64,000 bases of DNA from Cyanobium sp. FGCU52. GTDB lineage: Bacteria > Cyanobacteriota > Cyanobacteriia > PCC-6307 > Cyanobiaceae. The notes beneath the pieces are model-generated. The model was not told where the DNA came from, searched no databases, and was given only the letters and a program-made list of their open reading frames with translations. This document shows, in pieces, positions 1-8,575 of this stretch. How positions within the stretch are numbered: position 1 is the first letter of the stretch; each line of letters begins with the position of its first letter. The position numbers and the translations under genes are program-made. The DNA is taken from positions 54,930-118,929 of the forward strand of contig JANWUS010000029.1 in the NCBI GenBank assembly GCA_024958715.1, given 5' to 3'.

Positions 1-1649
1 AGATCGGTTCCTGGGAAATGGAGCACCGCACCCAGGACTTGATCTGGTCGGAGGAAACCTTCCGGATCTTCGAGACCACGCCCGATCGCACCACCCCCAC
101 CTACGCCGCCTTCCTGCAGTTCGTGCATCCCGAAGACCGGGATCTGGTGACCATGGCCTTCCAGGAATCGCTGGATACCGGGCGCCCCTATGAGGTGGAA
201 CACCGGCTGCTGCTCCCCGGCGGCACGGTGAAGGTGGTGGTGGAACGGGGAACCACCCGCTTCGATGGCCAGCGAACCCCTTTGCGCAGCATCGGTACGG
301 TGCAGGACGTGACCGCGTTCAACGCGGTGAAGGTGCAGCTGGAGCACGCGGCGTTCGTCGATGCGGTGACCGAGCTTCCCAACCGCAACGCCAGCCTCCG
401 GCATCTGCATCTGCTGCTGCGCGAGGGTTCGGGCCACCGCAGCGTGGCGGTGATCAATCTCGACCTCGACCACTTCCAGGCCATCAACGACAGCTTCGGC
501 ATGGTGGTGGGCAACCGGGTGCTGATCGAGGCCAGCGGCAAGCTGCGGGCCGAACTCGGTCCGGAAGCATGGCTGGCCCGCATCGGCAGCGACGAGTTCC
601 TGGTGATCGCCCCGAGCATTGGTTCGATCGGCGCGGCAAGGCAGCTGGCCCAGAGGCTGCAGGCCTGCCTGGCAGCACCCCATCGCATCGAGGAGGAGTT
701 CTCGGTGGTGGCCACCGTGTCGGCGGGGGTGAGCGTGTGGCCCGAGCACGCCGTGGATGCCACGGATCTGCTGCAGGCCGCCAACACCGCGATGATGGAA
801 GCCAAGTCGCGGGGCAGCCAGCAGCTGGCGGTGTACTCCACCGTGCTGAGCATGCGCATCACCGAGCGCATCCGCCTTGAGCAGGAGCTGGCCCGGGCCA
901 TCGATCGCTCGCAGCTGGCGCTGGTGTTCCAGCCCCAGGTCGACCGGGAGCGGCGCGTGATGGGCATGGAGGCGCTGCTGCGCTGGACCAACGGCCACGG
1001 CCAGGCCATCTCGCCGGCCTGCTTCGTGCCGATCGCCGAGAGCACCGGCCTGATCCACGCCATCGGCGACTGGGTGCTGGAGCAGGCCTTCCAGCAGCTC
1101 CAAGACTGGCAACGCCAGGATCTGGGGCTGGCGCGGCTGGCGATCAACCTCTCGGCGGTGCAGCTCGAGGCCAGCCAGCCCCCCTTCCACAGCCGCATCC
1201 GCGCCGGTCTCGAGCGCCACGGCATCCCCCCGTCACGGGTGGAATTCGAACTCACGGAGACGGCGATCCAGCGCGACCCGGCACGGGTGAAGCAGCAGCT
1301 GGGCCTGCTGGCCGAAATGGGCTGTCGCCTGGCGATCGACGATTTCGGCACCGGCTATTCCTCCCTCGAGGTGCTGCACCACCTGCAGCTCGACACCCTC
1401 AAGATCGACCGCTGCTTCGTCGATCAGCTGAGTGAGCGCGACACAGACCGCAGCATCTTGGCGGCCACGATCGCCATGGCGCGCCAGCTCGGCCTCACCA
1501 CCCTGGCGGAGGGGGTGGAGACCGAGGAACAGTTCAGCCTGCTCGAGGACCTGGGCTGCGATCTGTTCCAGGGCTATCTGATCAGCCCACCGATCGATGC
1601 CCACGCCATGGGCCGGGTGCTGCAGGTCCCGCATCTGCTGGCGGGCTGA
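1..1649 (+). CDS. PAS-GGDEF-EAL cyclic-di-GMP signalling protein (5' partial)
   Basis: The reading frame is open to the left edge: before the first ATG (position 18) it reads I-G-S-W-E, the conserved opening of a PAS_3 fold, so the gene begins outside the window. Visible order: PAS (to about residue 105), GGDEF (about 110-275), EAL (about 285-535). The GGDEF signature is degenerate (RIGSDEF). The EAL domain looks catalytic: EALLRW, the N of NLSAVQL, ELTE, IDDFGTGYSSL, the K of LKIDR, AEGVE and QGY are all present. Likely a cyclic-di-GMP phosphodiesterase sensing through PAS; residual cyclase activity or GTP sensing by the GSDEF site is possible. It is followed by a convergent devBCA operon. 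Confidence 0.93.
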   Translation, partial: IGSWEMEHRTQDLIWSEETFRIFETTPDRTTPTYAAFLQFVHPEDRDLVTMAFQESLDTGRPYEVEHRLLLPGGTVKVVVERGTTRFDGQRTPLRSIGTVQDVTAFNAVKVQLEHAAFVDAVTELPNRNASLRHLHLLLREGSGHRSVAVINLDLDHFQAINDSFGMVVGNRVLIEASGKLRAELGPEAWLARIGSDEFLVIAPSIGSIGAARQLAQRLQACLAAPHRIEEEFSVVATVSAGVSVWPEHAVDATDLLQAANTAMMEAKSRGSQQLAVYSTVLSMRITERIRLEQELARAIDRSQLALVFQPQVDRERRVMGMEALLRWTNGHGQAISPACFVPIAESTGLIHAIGDWVLEQAFQQLQDWQRQDLGLARLAINLSAVQLEASQPPFHSRIRAGLERHGIPPSRVEFELTETAIQRDPARVKQQLGLLAEMGCRLAIDDFGTGYSSLEVLHHLQLDTLKIDRCFVDQLSERDTDRSILAATIAMARQLGLTTLAEGVETEEQFSLLEDLGCDLFQGYLISPPIDAHAMGRVLQVPHLLAG

Positions 1650-1683
1650 GTCACCGCCGTCGGCACTCCGGGGCGGAGAGGAA

Positions 1684-2424
1684 TCAGTGGCCGGAATCGC
1701 GCATCCGGGCCACGAACGCCTCCTCCTGCTCCTTGGTGGCGAGCATGCCGTCCTCGACGATGATGATCCGATCGGCCACGTCGAGGATCTTGTTGTCGTG
1801 GGTGACCATGATGATCGTGGTCTTCTCCTTCTCGGCCATCTCCTTCATCAGGTTCACCACCGTGCGGCCCGAATCCTTGTCGAGGGCGGCGGTGGGTTCA
1901 TCGCCCAGCAGGATCTTCGGCTTCGCCACCAGGGCACGGGCGATCGCCACCCGCTGGCGCTGACCACCCGAGAGGTTGGCGGGAAAGTAATCGACCCGAT
2001 CCGCCAGTCCCACCTGGGCGAGCATGTCGCCGGCGAGCTGGTCCATGTCCTGGTCGTAGTACTTGTCGTGCAGTTCCAGCGACATCCGCACGTTCTTGCG
2101 GGCATTGAGGAACATCATCAGGTTGTGGGCCTGGAAGATGAAGCCCACGTTCAGGCGGAGCTCCGCCAGCTGTTCCTTGCTGGCTCCATTGAGCTCCTGC
2201 CCCAGGATGGTGAGGCTGCCGTCCTGGCAGGAGCGCAGGCCGCCGAGCATGGTGAGCAGGGTGGTCTTGCCGGAGCCGGAGGGTCCGGTGCAGATGATGA
2301 TCTGTCCGGGATGGATGTCGAGCGTGATGTCCTTGAGGGCGTGCTTGCGGTTCTCGCCACTGCCGAACCAGTGATTGACGTGCTTCAGCGAGATGATCGG
2401 GGCTTCGGTGGGAGAGTCCGTCAT
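1684..2424 (-). CDS. devA: DevA-type ABC exporter ATP-binding protein
   Basis: ATPase of a DevBCA-type exporter, 246 aa. Walker A is GPSGSGKTTLL, the signature is [15 protein letters not shown] and Walker B is ILLGDEPTAALD. It is the last gene of a minus-strand operon (devB-devC-devA), five bases after devC. In the family (for example heterocyst glycolipid export in Anabaena) DevA energises the DevC permease together with the DevB fusion protein and TolC. The substrate in a unicellular cyanobacterium is not known; a lipid or a siderophore-like compound is possible. The family call is firm, the substrate open. Confidence 0.92.
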   Translation of the reverse strand: MTDSPTEAPIISLKHVNHWFGSGENRKHALKDITLDIHPGQIIICTGPSGSGKTTLLTMLGGLRSCQDGSLTILGQELNGASKEQLAELRLNVGFIFQAHNLMMFLNARKNVRMSLELHDKYYDQDMDQLAGDMLAQVGLADRVDYFPANLSGGQRQRVAIARALVAKPKILLGDEPTAALDKDSGRTVVNLMKEMAEKEKTTIIMVTHDNKILDVADRIIIVEDGMLATKEQEEAFVARMRDSGH

Positions 2425-2428
2425 CGGC

Positions 2429-3604
2429 TCAGAACACGTCGGCGGGGTCGAGCTGCACCAGCTTGCGGGTGGCCAGGGTGCCGGAGCCCACGCACATCAC
2501 GAACGTGAGGATCAGCACCTGCAGGGCGCGGGTCAGCGTCATGAACACGGTGAGCTTGGTGACACCGGCCAGCAGCGCATAGAGGCCGCAGGAGATCAGC
2601 ACCCCGGGGATGAACCCGATCACCGCCAGGATCGCCGACTGCTGGATCACCACGCCGATCACATAGCCATCTTTGTAACCCATCGCCTTGAGGGTGGCGT
2701 ACTGGGGCAGGGAGTTCATCACATCGCCATAGAGGATCTGATACACGATGATGCTGCCCACCACGAAGCCCACCAGAACGCCCAACGAGAAGATGAATCC
2801 CACCGAGGCATTGCGCTTCCAGTACTCCAGCTCCAGCTCCGACAGCCCCTGACGGGTGAGCACCTGCACGTCGTTGCCCAGCAGGGGGTCGATCGCTGCC
2901 TTCACCGCCGCGGACGAGGCGCCGGGCCTGAGCTTGATCAGTCCCACCTGAATCATGGCCGGATCGGCCTTGGGGAACAGATAGAGAAAGGTGCTGTCGC
3001 TCACGATCAGGTTGGCCTCGGCGGCGAAGGTGGCACCCATGGTGAACAGATCGATCACCTTGATCTGCTTGTTGTTGATCTCCAGCGGGAAGGTGCCGTC
3101 GCGCTCGACGCCTTCGGCCACCTGGCCGTACTGCTTCTTGGAGTTGCGATCGAAGAGGGCGTTACCCAGCAGGCGCAGGCGCGAGGCATTGGTGTCCACC
3201 TCCGGAAAGGTGAGGGAGGGATAGGCGAGGTTGACGCCGAAGATGTAGACATCGAACGACTTGCGGGTGCTGGGCGTGATCCAGGTGCCGCGTGCGATCC
3301 GCAGCGGCGAGACATACTCCACCCCTTCCACACCGAGCGCCTGGTACAGGCGGCTGCGCTGGAACTCCTGCAGCGACCCCATGTTGCTGTATTTCCTGCT
3401 CACCATCACCAGATCGGCATCCATGCGCTCGATCGGTTTGCGCTGGCTGTTGTAGAGGCTGTCGAGCAGGCCGAGCTGGAAGAACATCAGCAGGTTGGAG
3501 AAGCTGACACCGGCCACGCCGATCAGCATCTTCACCGGATTGTTCGTGACCTGCAGCCAGGCCACGGGCGTGCGCTTGAGCAGCTTGGCGAAGGGGGCCG
3601 CCAT
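2429..3604 (-). CDS. devC: DevC-type ABC exporter permease
   Basis: MacB/FtsX-type permease, 391 aa. One membrane segment near residue 30 (VAGVSFSNLLMFFQLGLLD) is followed by a large periplasmic domain (about 55-265) and three C-terminal membrane segments ending in LVQLDPADVF. The ATG at 3604 overlaps the devB stop (TGATG), so translation is probably coupled. It forms the membrane part of the exporter with DevA and DevB. Length and topology match cyanobacterial DevC. Confidence 0.9.
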   Translation of the reverse strand: MAAPFAKLLKRTPVAWLQVTNNPVKMLIGVAGVSFSNLLMFFQLGLLDSLYNSQRKPIERMDADLVMVSRKYSNMGSLQEFQRSRLYQALGVEGVEYVSPLRIARGTWITPSTRKSFDVYIFGVNLAYPSLTFPEVDTNASRLRLLGNALFDRNSKKQYGQVAEGVERDGTFPLEINNKQIKVIDLFTMGATFAAEANLIVSDSTFLYLFPKADPAMIQVGLIKLRPGASSAAVKAAIDPLLGNDVQVLTRQGLSELELEYWKRNASVGFIFSLGVLVGFVVGSIIVYQILYGDVMNSLPQYATLKAMGYKDGYVIGVVIQQSAILAVIGFIPGVLISCGLYALLAGVTKLTVFMTLTRALQVLILTFVMCVGSGTLATRKLVQLDPADVF

Positions 3605-4800
3605 CAGGGCTTGGTCTCAGCCGAGGGCTTGGCTTCACCCGAGGGCCGGGGATCGAACACCACGTTCACCTGCAGGTTGGAGGCGAACTTCACATTGGTG
3701 CGCTCGAGATCCTTCGGATCCAGCCGCAGCTTCACCTCGAACACCCGCTGATCCATGTTCTCGCCCGGCTCACCGGCGAAGATCGACTGACGCTGCACCT
3801 GGCGGTTCACCTGATAGACGGTTGCCCTCAGACTTCCCTTGAATCCATCGGCGGTGATCGTGGCCGGCTGGCCGATGTAGATCCCCTGCATGTCGGTCTG
3901 GTACACCTCGGAGGTCACCACCATCTTCGAGGTGTCGGCCATCTCCAGCAGACCATCGTCGCCGATCTTGTCGCCGGGCCTGGCGATGATCTTCAGGATC
4001 TGCCCATCCTGCGGGGCAGTGACAGTGGCATAGCTGAACTCCTGCTTGGCGCGGTCGCGGGCGGCGATCGCCTTCTCCAGTTCACTTTCAGCGGTGGCCA
4101 CATCCTCGGGCCGCACCTCACGGATCTTGGCCAGGGTCTGCTCCTCGCTGAGAATCTGGGCCCGCAGGGTGCTGAGGGTGCCTTCACGGGTCTCCACCGC
4201 TTCGTTGAGCTCCGAGTGCGTGGTGTCCGCCCGGGTGCGGTAGCGGTCGCGCTCCAGCTCGGAAGCGCCGCCGCTGCGGTAGAGGGCCTCGAAGCGCTGG
4301 GCTTCGGTCTTGGCCTCCTGGCTGCGGGAGCGCTTGCTGGCCACGTTCTGATCCTGGGAGAGCTTCTCGGCGGCGAGCCGGCTCTCGAGGGCCTTGATCT
4401 TGTACTCCTGCGCCCGGATCTCTCCCTGCTTGGCGCCGGCCTTCACCTGCACCAGCTTGTTGCGGGCCACCTGCACGTCGCGGTTGGCCTCATCGAGGGC
4501 CGCCTTGAGCGTGCCGAAGCTGTTGAGCACCGCCAGCGGCTGCCCCCGCTTCACCACGTCGTTCTCCTCCACCAGCAGCTCCTCCACCCGGTCGCCGCTG
4601 AGGGAACTCGACACCGACACCTTGCGGATCTTGGTTTCGGGCTCGAGCCTGCCGAGGGCCGACACCCGCCGCGGAGCCGGTGCCACCGGCGTTTCCGGCT
4701 CCTTCGACCGGCAGCCCACCAGAGTGAGCGCCGGGCCTGTCAGGCCGATCAGCAGCAGAAGACCAGGCAGCAGGCGGGAGGAACGGGGCAGAAGGCGCAT
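3604..4800 (-). CDS. devB: DevB-type membrane fusion (HlyD) lipoprotein
   Basis: Periplasmic adaptor of the exporter, about 398 aa. The N-terminus is a lipoprotein signal with lipobox LVGC (Cys about residue 30), followed by an HlyD-type split lipoyl domain (RVSALGRLEPE...), a long coiled-coil hairpin rich in E, K, R and A (about 85-240), and a beta-barrel. ATG 4800 is taken as the start because it puts basic residues directly before the hydrophobic core; a GTG at 4812 would add four residues. First gene of the devBCA operon. Confidence 0.88.
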   Translation of the reverse strand: MRLLPRSSRLLPGLLLLIGLTGPALTLVGCRSKEPETPVAPAPRRVSALGRLEPETKIRKVSVSSSLSGDRVEELLVEENDVVKRGQPLAVLNSFGTLKAALDEANRDVQVARNKLVQVKAGAKQGEIRAQEYKIKALESRLAAEKLSQDQNVASKRSRSQEAKTEAQRFEALYRSGGASELERDRYRTRADTTHSELNEAVETREGTLSTLRAQILSEEQTLAKIREVRPEDVATAESELEKAIAARDRAKQEFSYATVTAPQDGQILKIIARPGDKIGDDGLLEMADTSKMVVTSEVYQTDMQGIYIGQPATITADGFKGSLRATVYQVNRQVQRQSIFAGEPGENMDQRVFEVKLRLDPKDLERTNVKFASNLQVNVVFDPRPSGEAKPSAETKP

Positions 4801-4886
4801 CGGAGGAACCACCTGGCGTCACCGTAGCGGTGGCGGCCTGGGTGGGAACCGGGTGGGAAGCTGGGGATCGGTGCCCCCCACGGCCG

Positions 4887-6044
4887 ATGCGCCGCCCCCG
4901 ATTCCCCCTGCTCTCGCGCCTCGGCCTCCCCCGCGGTGGCGCGGGACGGCGCACCGCCGGCCTGCTGGCGCTGATCCTCGCCCTGCTGGTGCTGATCGTG
5001 GGGCTCAACGAACCCCGTCCTCACCCGATGGAGGATCAGGTGGTACCGGCAGGCCCGGTGTCGGAGGTGCCCTACACGCTCACGGTGGGCATCTACGCCA
5101 CCAACAATCATGCGTTGAATCTCGAGCAGCCCTCCTTCATCGGCGAGGGTTATCTGTGGATGCGCTGGGGCGCCGATCTGCAGCGATTTCTGGAGCAGAC
5201 CGGCACCGACCCTGATGAGCTGCTGATGCTGGAAAACCAGGTGGAACGGTGGGACGGCGCGGAGCTGAAGGCCTCGGAGCGACCCAAGCAGCTCGATGAC
5301 GGCACCTTCTATCAGATCTATCAGTATTCGAAAAAGCTCTATATCCAGAACCTCAACCTGCGGCACTACCCCTTCCAGACGCTCGATCTGCCGATCGTGA
5401 TCGAGCCCAACGACCAGACCGACCAGCTGCTGTTCCAGTCGCTGCGCCTGATCCCCGACATGGACGATTCCAAGATCGGCCGCAACATCGGCCTGCCGGG
5501 CTTCGTGACCCAGGGCTGGAGCTTCCAGGAGCGCCGCCATCGCTACGGCAGCGACTTCGGCCTCGATACCGCCCGCACCGATGTTCCCCCCAACGACTAC
5601 AGCCAGCTGGTGTTTTCCGTGGCCTACAAGCGCTCGATCTGGGCCTCGATCTGGACCATGTTCCAGCCCCTGGCCGTGACCCTGGCGGTGGTGATCCTGA
5701 GCCCGGGGCTGGCCAGCAACCTGTGGGAGGTGCGGCTTGCGATCCCCACCACCGTGCTGCTCACGCTGGTGTTTCTGCAGCAGGGCTATAAAGACCAGCT
5801 GCCCGAACTTCCCTACCTCACCTATCTCGACCAGATCTACGCGATCGCCTATCTGATCACCCTGGCCTCGTTCCTGCTCTACCTGTGGGGGGCCAATCAG
5901 CTGGCGGGATCCCAGGCTGCCGGCGCTGAGAACGCGGAGCCCTCCCCACAGCTGCTGGCCAAACTTGACCGCCTCGACCATGCCTTCCAGTTCTGGGCTC
6001 TGGTCGCCCTGTTGAGCATGGGCACCCTGGCCTGGTTCATCTGA
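4887..6044 (+). CDS. Prokaryotic pentameric ligand-gated ion channel (Cys-loop receptor-like)
   Basis: About 385 aa from ATG 4887 (a GTG at 4830 would add 19 residues). One N-terminal membrane or signal segment (about 20-37) precedes an extracellular beta domain with the Pro-loop LRHYPFQTLDLP (about 158-169), equivalent to the Cys-loop without cysteines, as in bacterial homologues. Then come M1 (about 255-274, with an internal Pro), M2 (about 283-301, ending FLQQGY), the typical M2-M3 linker LPELPYLTYLD, M3 (about 313-334) and a C-terminal M4 (about 363-385). Topology and linker match the GLIC/ELIC superfamily. The ligand is unknown, and the mature domain seems to carry an extra N-terminal anchor. 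It stands alone on the plus strand, diverging from devB. Confidence 0.8.
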   Translation: MRRPRFPLLSRLGLPRGGAGRRTAGLLALILALLVLIVGLNEPRPHPMEDQVVPAGPVSEVPYTLTVGIYATNNHALNLEQPSFIGEGYLWMRWGADLQRFLEQTGTDPDELLMLENQVERWDGAELKASERPKQLDDGTFYQIYQYSKKLYIQNLNLRHYPFQTLDLPIVIEPNDQTDQLLFQSLRLIPDMDDSKIGRNIGLPGFVTQGWSFQERRHRYGSDFGLDTARTDVPPNDYSQLVFSVAYKRSIWASIWTMFQPLAVTLAVVILSPGLASNLWEVRLAIPTTVLLTLVFLQQGYKDQLPELPYLTYLDQIYAIAYLITLASFLLYLWGANQLAGSQAAGAENAEPSPQLLAKLDRLDHAFQFWALVALLSMGTLAWFI

Positions 6045-6093
6045 TCCCTGCGATCCTTCCGATCGGCGGGCGATCAGAGGGCAGCAGCGCCCA

Positions 6094-6849
6094 TCAGCCG
6101 GTCCCGAGGTACGAGTCGCGCAGCGCTGCGTCGGCCCGCAGGGTGGCGGCGGGCCCCTCCAACTGCACCGCGCCGCTCTCCAGCACCACCCCCCGGTCGG
6201 CGATGTCCAGGGCGGCGGCGGCGTTCTGCTCCACCAGCAGCATCGTGAGGCCCCCCCGGTGCAGCTCCGCCAGGGTGGCCATCACCTCGGCCACCAGCTT
6301 CGGGGCCAGGCCCAGGCTGGGTTCATCGAGGAGCAGCAGGGTGGGGCGGGCCATCAGGGCCCGGGCAATCGCCAGCATCTGCTGCTCACCGCCCGAGAGG
6401 GTGCCGGCCAGCTGGTGGCGGCGCTCCGCCAGCCGCGGGAACAGGCCGTAGCAGCGCTCCCGGTCGGCGGCGATCCCCTCGCGGTCGCGGCGCAGCCAGG
6501 CCCCCAGCTCCAGGTTGGCCGCCACGCTCTGGCGGCTCAGCACCCGGCGCCCCTCGGGACAGTGGCCGATGCCCAGGCGCACCGTGGTTTCGGTGCGGCA
6601 GCCGGTGCGCTCGACCCCCTGCCAGAGCACGCGGCCCGCGGCCACCGGCACCAGGGAGGAGATCGCCCGCAGGGTGGTGGTCTTGCCGGCACCGTTGGCG
6701 CCGAGCAGGGTCACCAGCTCGCCGGGCCGCACCTGCAGATCCAGGCCCCGCACGGCGGTGACGGCTCCGTAGCGCACCTCCAGCCCCTGCAGCTCCAGCA
6801 GCGGAGCGGCCGGGACGGGGGCGGCGCTGACGCTGTGGGCGGCGCTCAT
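6094..6849 (-). CDS. livF: Branched-chain/neutral amino-acid ABC transporter ATPase (LivF/NatE type)
   Basis: ABC ATPase of 251 aa with Walker A LLGANGAGKTTTLR, signature LSGGEQQMLAIARAL, Walker B LLLLDEPSLGLAP and the H-loop replaced by the LivF-typical LLVEQN. It is the last of five minus-strand genes, and its ATG overlaps the livG stop by four bases. It partners LivG to drive a hydrophobic amino-acid importer. Cyanobacterial relatives are NatE and UrtE; the sequence alone does not settle the substrate. Confidence 0.9.
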   Translation of the reverse strand: MSAAHSVSAAPVPAAPLLELQGLEVRYGAVTAVRGLDLQVRPGELVTLLGANGAGKTTTLRAISSLVPVAAGRVLWQGVERTGCRTETTVRLGIGHCPEGRRVLSRQSVAANLELGAWLRRDREGIAADRERCYGLFPRLAERRHQLAGTLSGGEQQMLAIARALMARPTLLLLDEPSLGLAPKLVAEVMATLAELHRGGLTMLLVEQNAAAALDIADRGVVLESGAVQLEGPAATLRADAALRDSYLGTG

Positions 6850-7655
6850 GGCGAACCTCCGGCGGCGGGCCTTCCGGCCTCGGGCCCGCCGCCCAGGTAG
6901 GCCTCGATCACGGCCGGATCGTGGCGGACCCGCTCGGGGGTGCCCAGGGCGATGCGCCGCCCGAAATTCAGCACCGCCAACCGGTCGCAGAGGCGCATCA
7001 TCAGCGGCACATGGTGCTCGATGATCAGCACCGTGAGCTGGAACTGCTCCCGCAGTCGGCCGATCAGGGCGCAGAGTTCCTCCTTCTCGGCCGGGTTCAT
7101 GCCGGCGGCCGGTTCGTCGAGCAGCAGCAGCGAGGGGCCGGTGGCCAGGGCCCGGGCGATCTCCAGCCGCCGCCGGTCGCCGTAGGAGAGGCCGGCGGCG
7201 GAGTCGTCGGCGCGGCCGTCGAGATCGAACAGGGCCAGCAGTTCGGAGGCCCGGCGCTCGAGGGCGGCCTGCCGGGCCTGGAAGCCGGCGTTGCCGCTGA
7301 GGGCCTCCACCAACGGCGCGCGGGCCTCGCGATGCAGGCCCACCAGCACGTTCTCGCGCAGGGTGAGGCTGTCGAACAGCCGCAGGTTCTGGAAGGTGCG
7401 GGCGATGCCGAGCCGGTTGATCCGCTCAGGCCCCAGGCCATCGATCGGGCTGCCCCGCCACAGCACCCGGCCGGCGCTCGGGGCGGTGAGGCCGGCGATC
7501 ACGTTGAACAGGGTGGTCTTGCCGGCGCCGTTCGGGCCGATCAGGCCGAAGACCTCCCCCGGCTGCACGGCGAAGCTCACCTGATCGAGAGCCACCAGGC
7601 CGCCGAAGCGGCAGCTGAGCCCATCGAGTTCCAGCAGCGGCGGCGCGACGCTCAT
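6846..7655 (-). CDS. livG: Branched-chain/neutral amino-acid ABC transporter ATPase (LivG/NatA type)
   Basis: Second ATPase of the importer, 269 aa. Walker A is LIGPNGAGKTTLFN, the signature region is LSYGDRRRLEIARAL (LivG family) and Walker B is LLLLDEPAAGMNP, with IEHH after it. It overlaps livM upstream and livF downstream by four bases each (ATGA), indicating tight translational coupling. Standard length for LivG. Confidence 0.9.
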   Translation of the reverse strand: MSVAPPLLELDGLSCRFGGLVALDQVSFAVQPGEVFGLIGPNGAGKTTLFNVIAGLTAPSAGRVLWRGSPIDGLGPERINRLGIARTFQNLRLFDSLTLRENVLVGLHREARAPLVEALSGNAGFQARQAALERRASELLALFDLDGRADDSAAGLSYGDRRRLEIARALATGPSLLLLDEPAAGMNPAEKEELCALIGRLREQFQLTVLIIEHHVPLMMRLCDRLAVLNFGRRIALGTPERVRHDPAVIEAYLGGGPEAGRPAAGGSP

Positions 7656-8542
7656 GGCCGGCTCCCCTCTCCCCAGCGGCCCAGGCGCTCCAGCAGCGCC
7701 GGTGTGACTAGCCCCTGGGGAAACAGCGCCGGACCCAGCAGGATCACCAGGCCGAACAGCACCAGCCGCACATCACCCAGGGGCCGAAGCAGTTCCGGCA
7801 GCGCCGTGAGCAGCAGGCCGCCAAGCACCGGGCCCAGCCAGCTGCGCGATCCCCCCAGGATCACGAAGGCCAGCATCGTGACGGCGGTGTCGAAGCTGCC
7901 CTGGCGGGCATTCCAGGTGTTGAGGAAGTGGGCGGCCAGGGCGCCGGTGCTGCCGGCGAGCACAGCACTGAGCACGAAGGCGCTCAGCTTCACCCGGGTG
8001 GTGGCGATGCCCATGCAGCGCGCCGCCAGTTCGTCCTCGCGGACGGCGGCCATCGCCCGGCCCAGGGCCATCACCTCCAGCCGCTGGCACACCCACCCCG
8101 CCAGCACGAGCAGGGCCAGGGCAGGCAGCAGGTAGCCGGCGGCGGTGGGGAAGGGCTGGGGGATACCGAAGATGCCCACGGCCCCACCGGTGAAGGGCAG
8201 GTTGAGGATCGCCACCCGCACGATCTCCACCAGGGCGATGGTGGCGATGGCCAGGTAGATCCCCTGCAGCCGCAGCACCAGCCGGCCCACGAGCAGGGCC
8301 AGCAGACCCGCCAGCGCTCCGCCCAGCGCCAGCTCCAGCAGGAAGGAGGGCAGAGGAAAGCTGCCGTCGACCCTCGCTCCCAGAGCTGTCCAGCGCGTGG
8401 AGAGCAGGGCCGCCAGGGTGCCGCCGACGGCATAGAAGGCCGGCGTGGCCAGCGACAGCTGCCCGGTGGCCAGCGGCAGGTAGACCGAGATGCCCAGCAG
8501 GGCGCCGATCAGCATCTGCACCAGCAGGCCGTGGTCGATCAC
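7652..8542 (-). CDS. livM: Branched-chain/neutral amino-acid ABC transporter permease (LivM type)
   Basis: Polytopic permease of 296 aa with about eight hydrophobic segments. LivM-type features include QLSLATPAFYAVGG near the start, LQGIYLAIATIALVEIV (about 93-109) and the EAA-loop region REDELAARCMGIATTRVKLSAF (about 170-190). It lies between livH (33-base gap) and livG (overlapping). With LivH it forms the heterodimeric channel. Confidence 0.88.
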   Translation of the reverse strand: MIDHGLLVQMLIGALLGISVYLPLATGQLSLATPAFYAVGGTLAALLSTRWTALGARVDGSFPLPSFLLELALGGALAGLLALLVGRLVLRLQGIYLAIATIALVEIVRVAILNLPFTGGAVGIFGIPQPFPTAAGYLLPALALLVLAGWVCQRLEVMALGRAMAAVREDELAARCMGIATTRVKLSAFVLSAVLAGSTGALAAHFLNTWNARQGSFDTAVTMLAFVILGGSRSWLGPVLGGLLLTALPELLRPLGDVRLVLFGLVILLGPALFPQGLVTPALLERLGRWGEGSRP

Positions 8543-8575
8543 CGGGTTCCTCCCGCAGCGGCGATGGCCATGGGA

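Noticed and set aside
188..1351. Long minus-strand open frame under the GGDEF-EAL gene
   Set aside because: Low-complexity Ser/Arg-rich translation; shadow of the plus-strand gene, which has full domain conservation.
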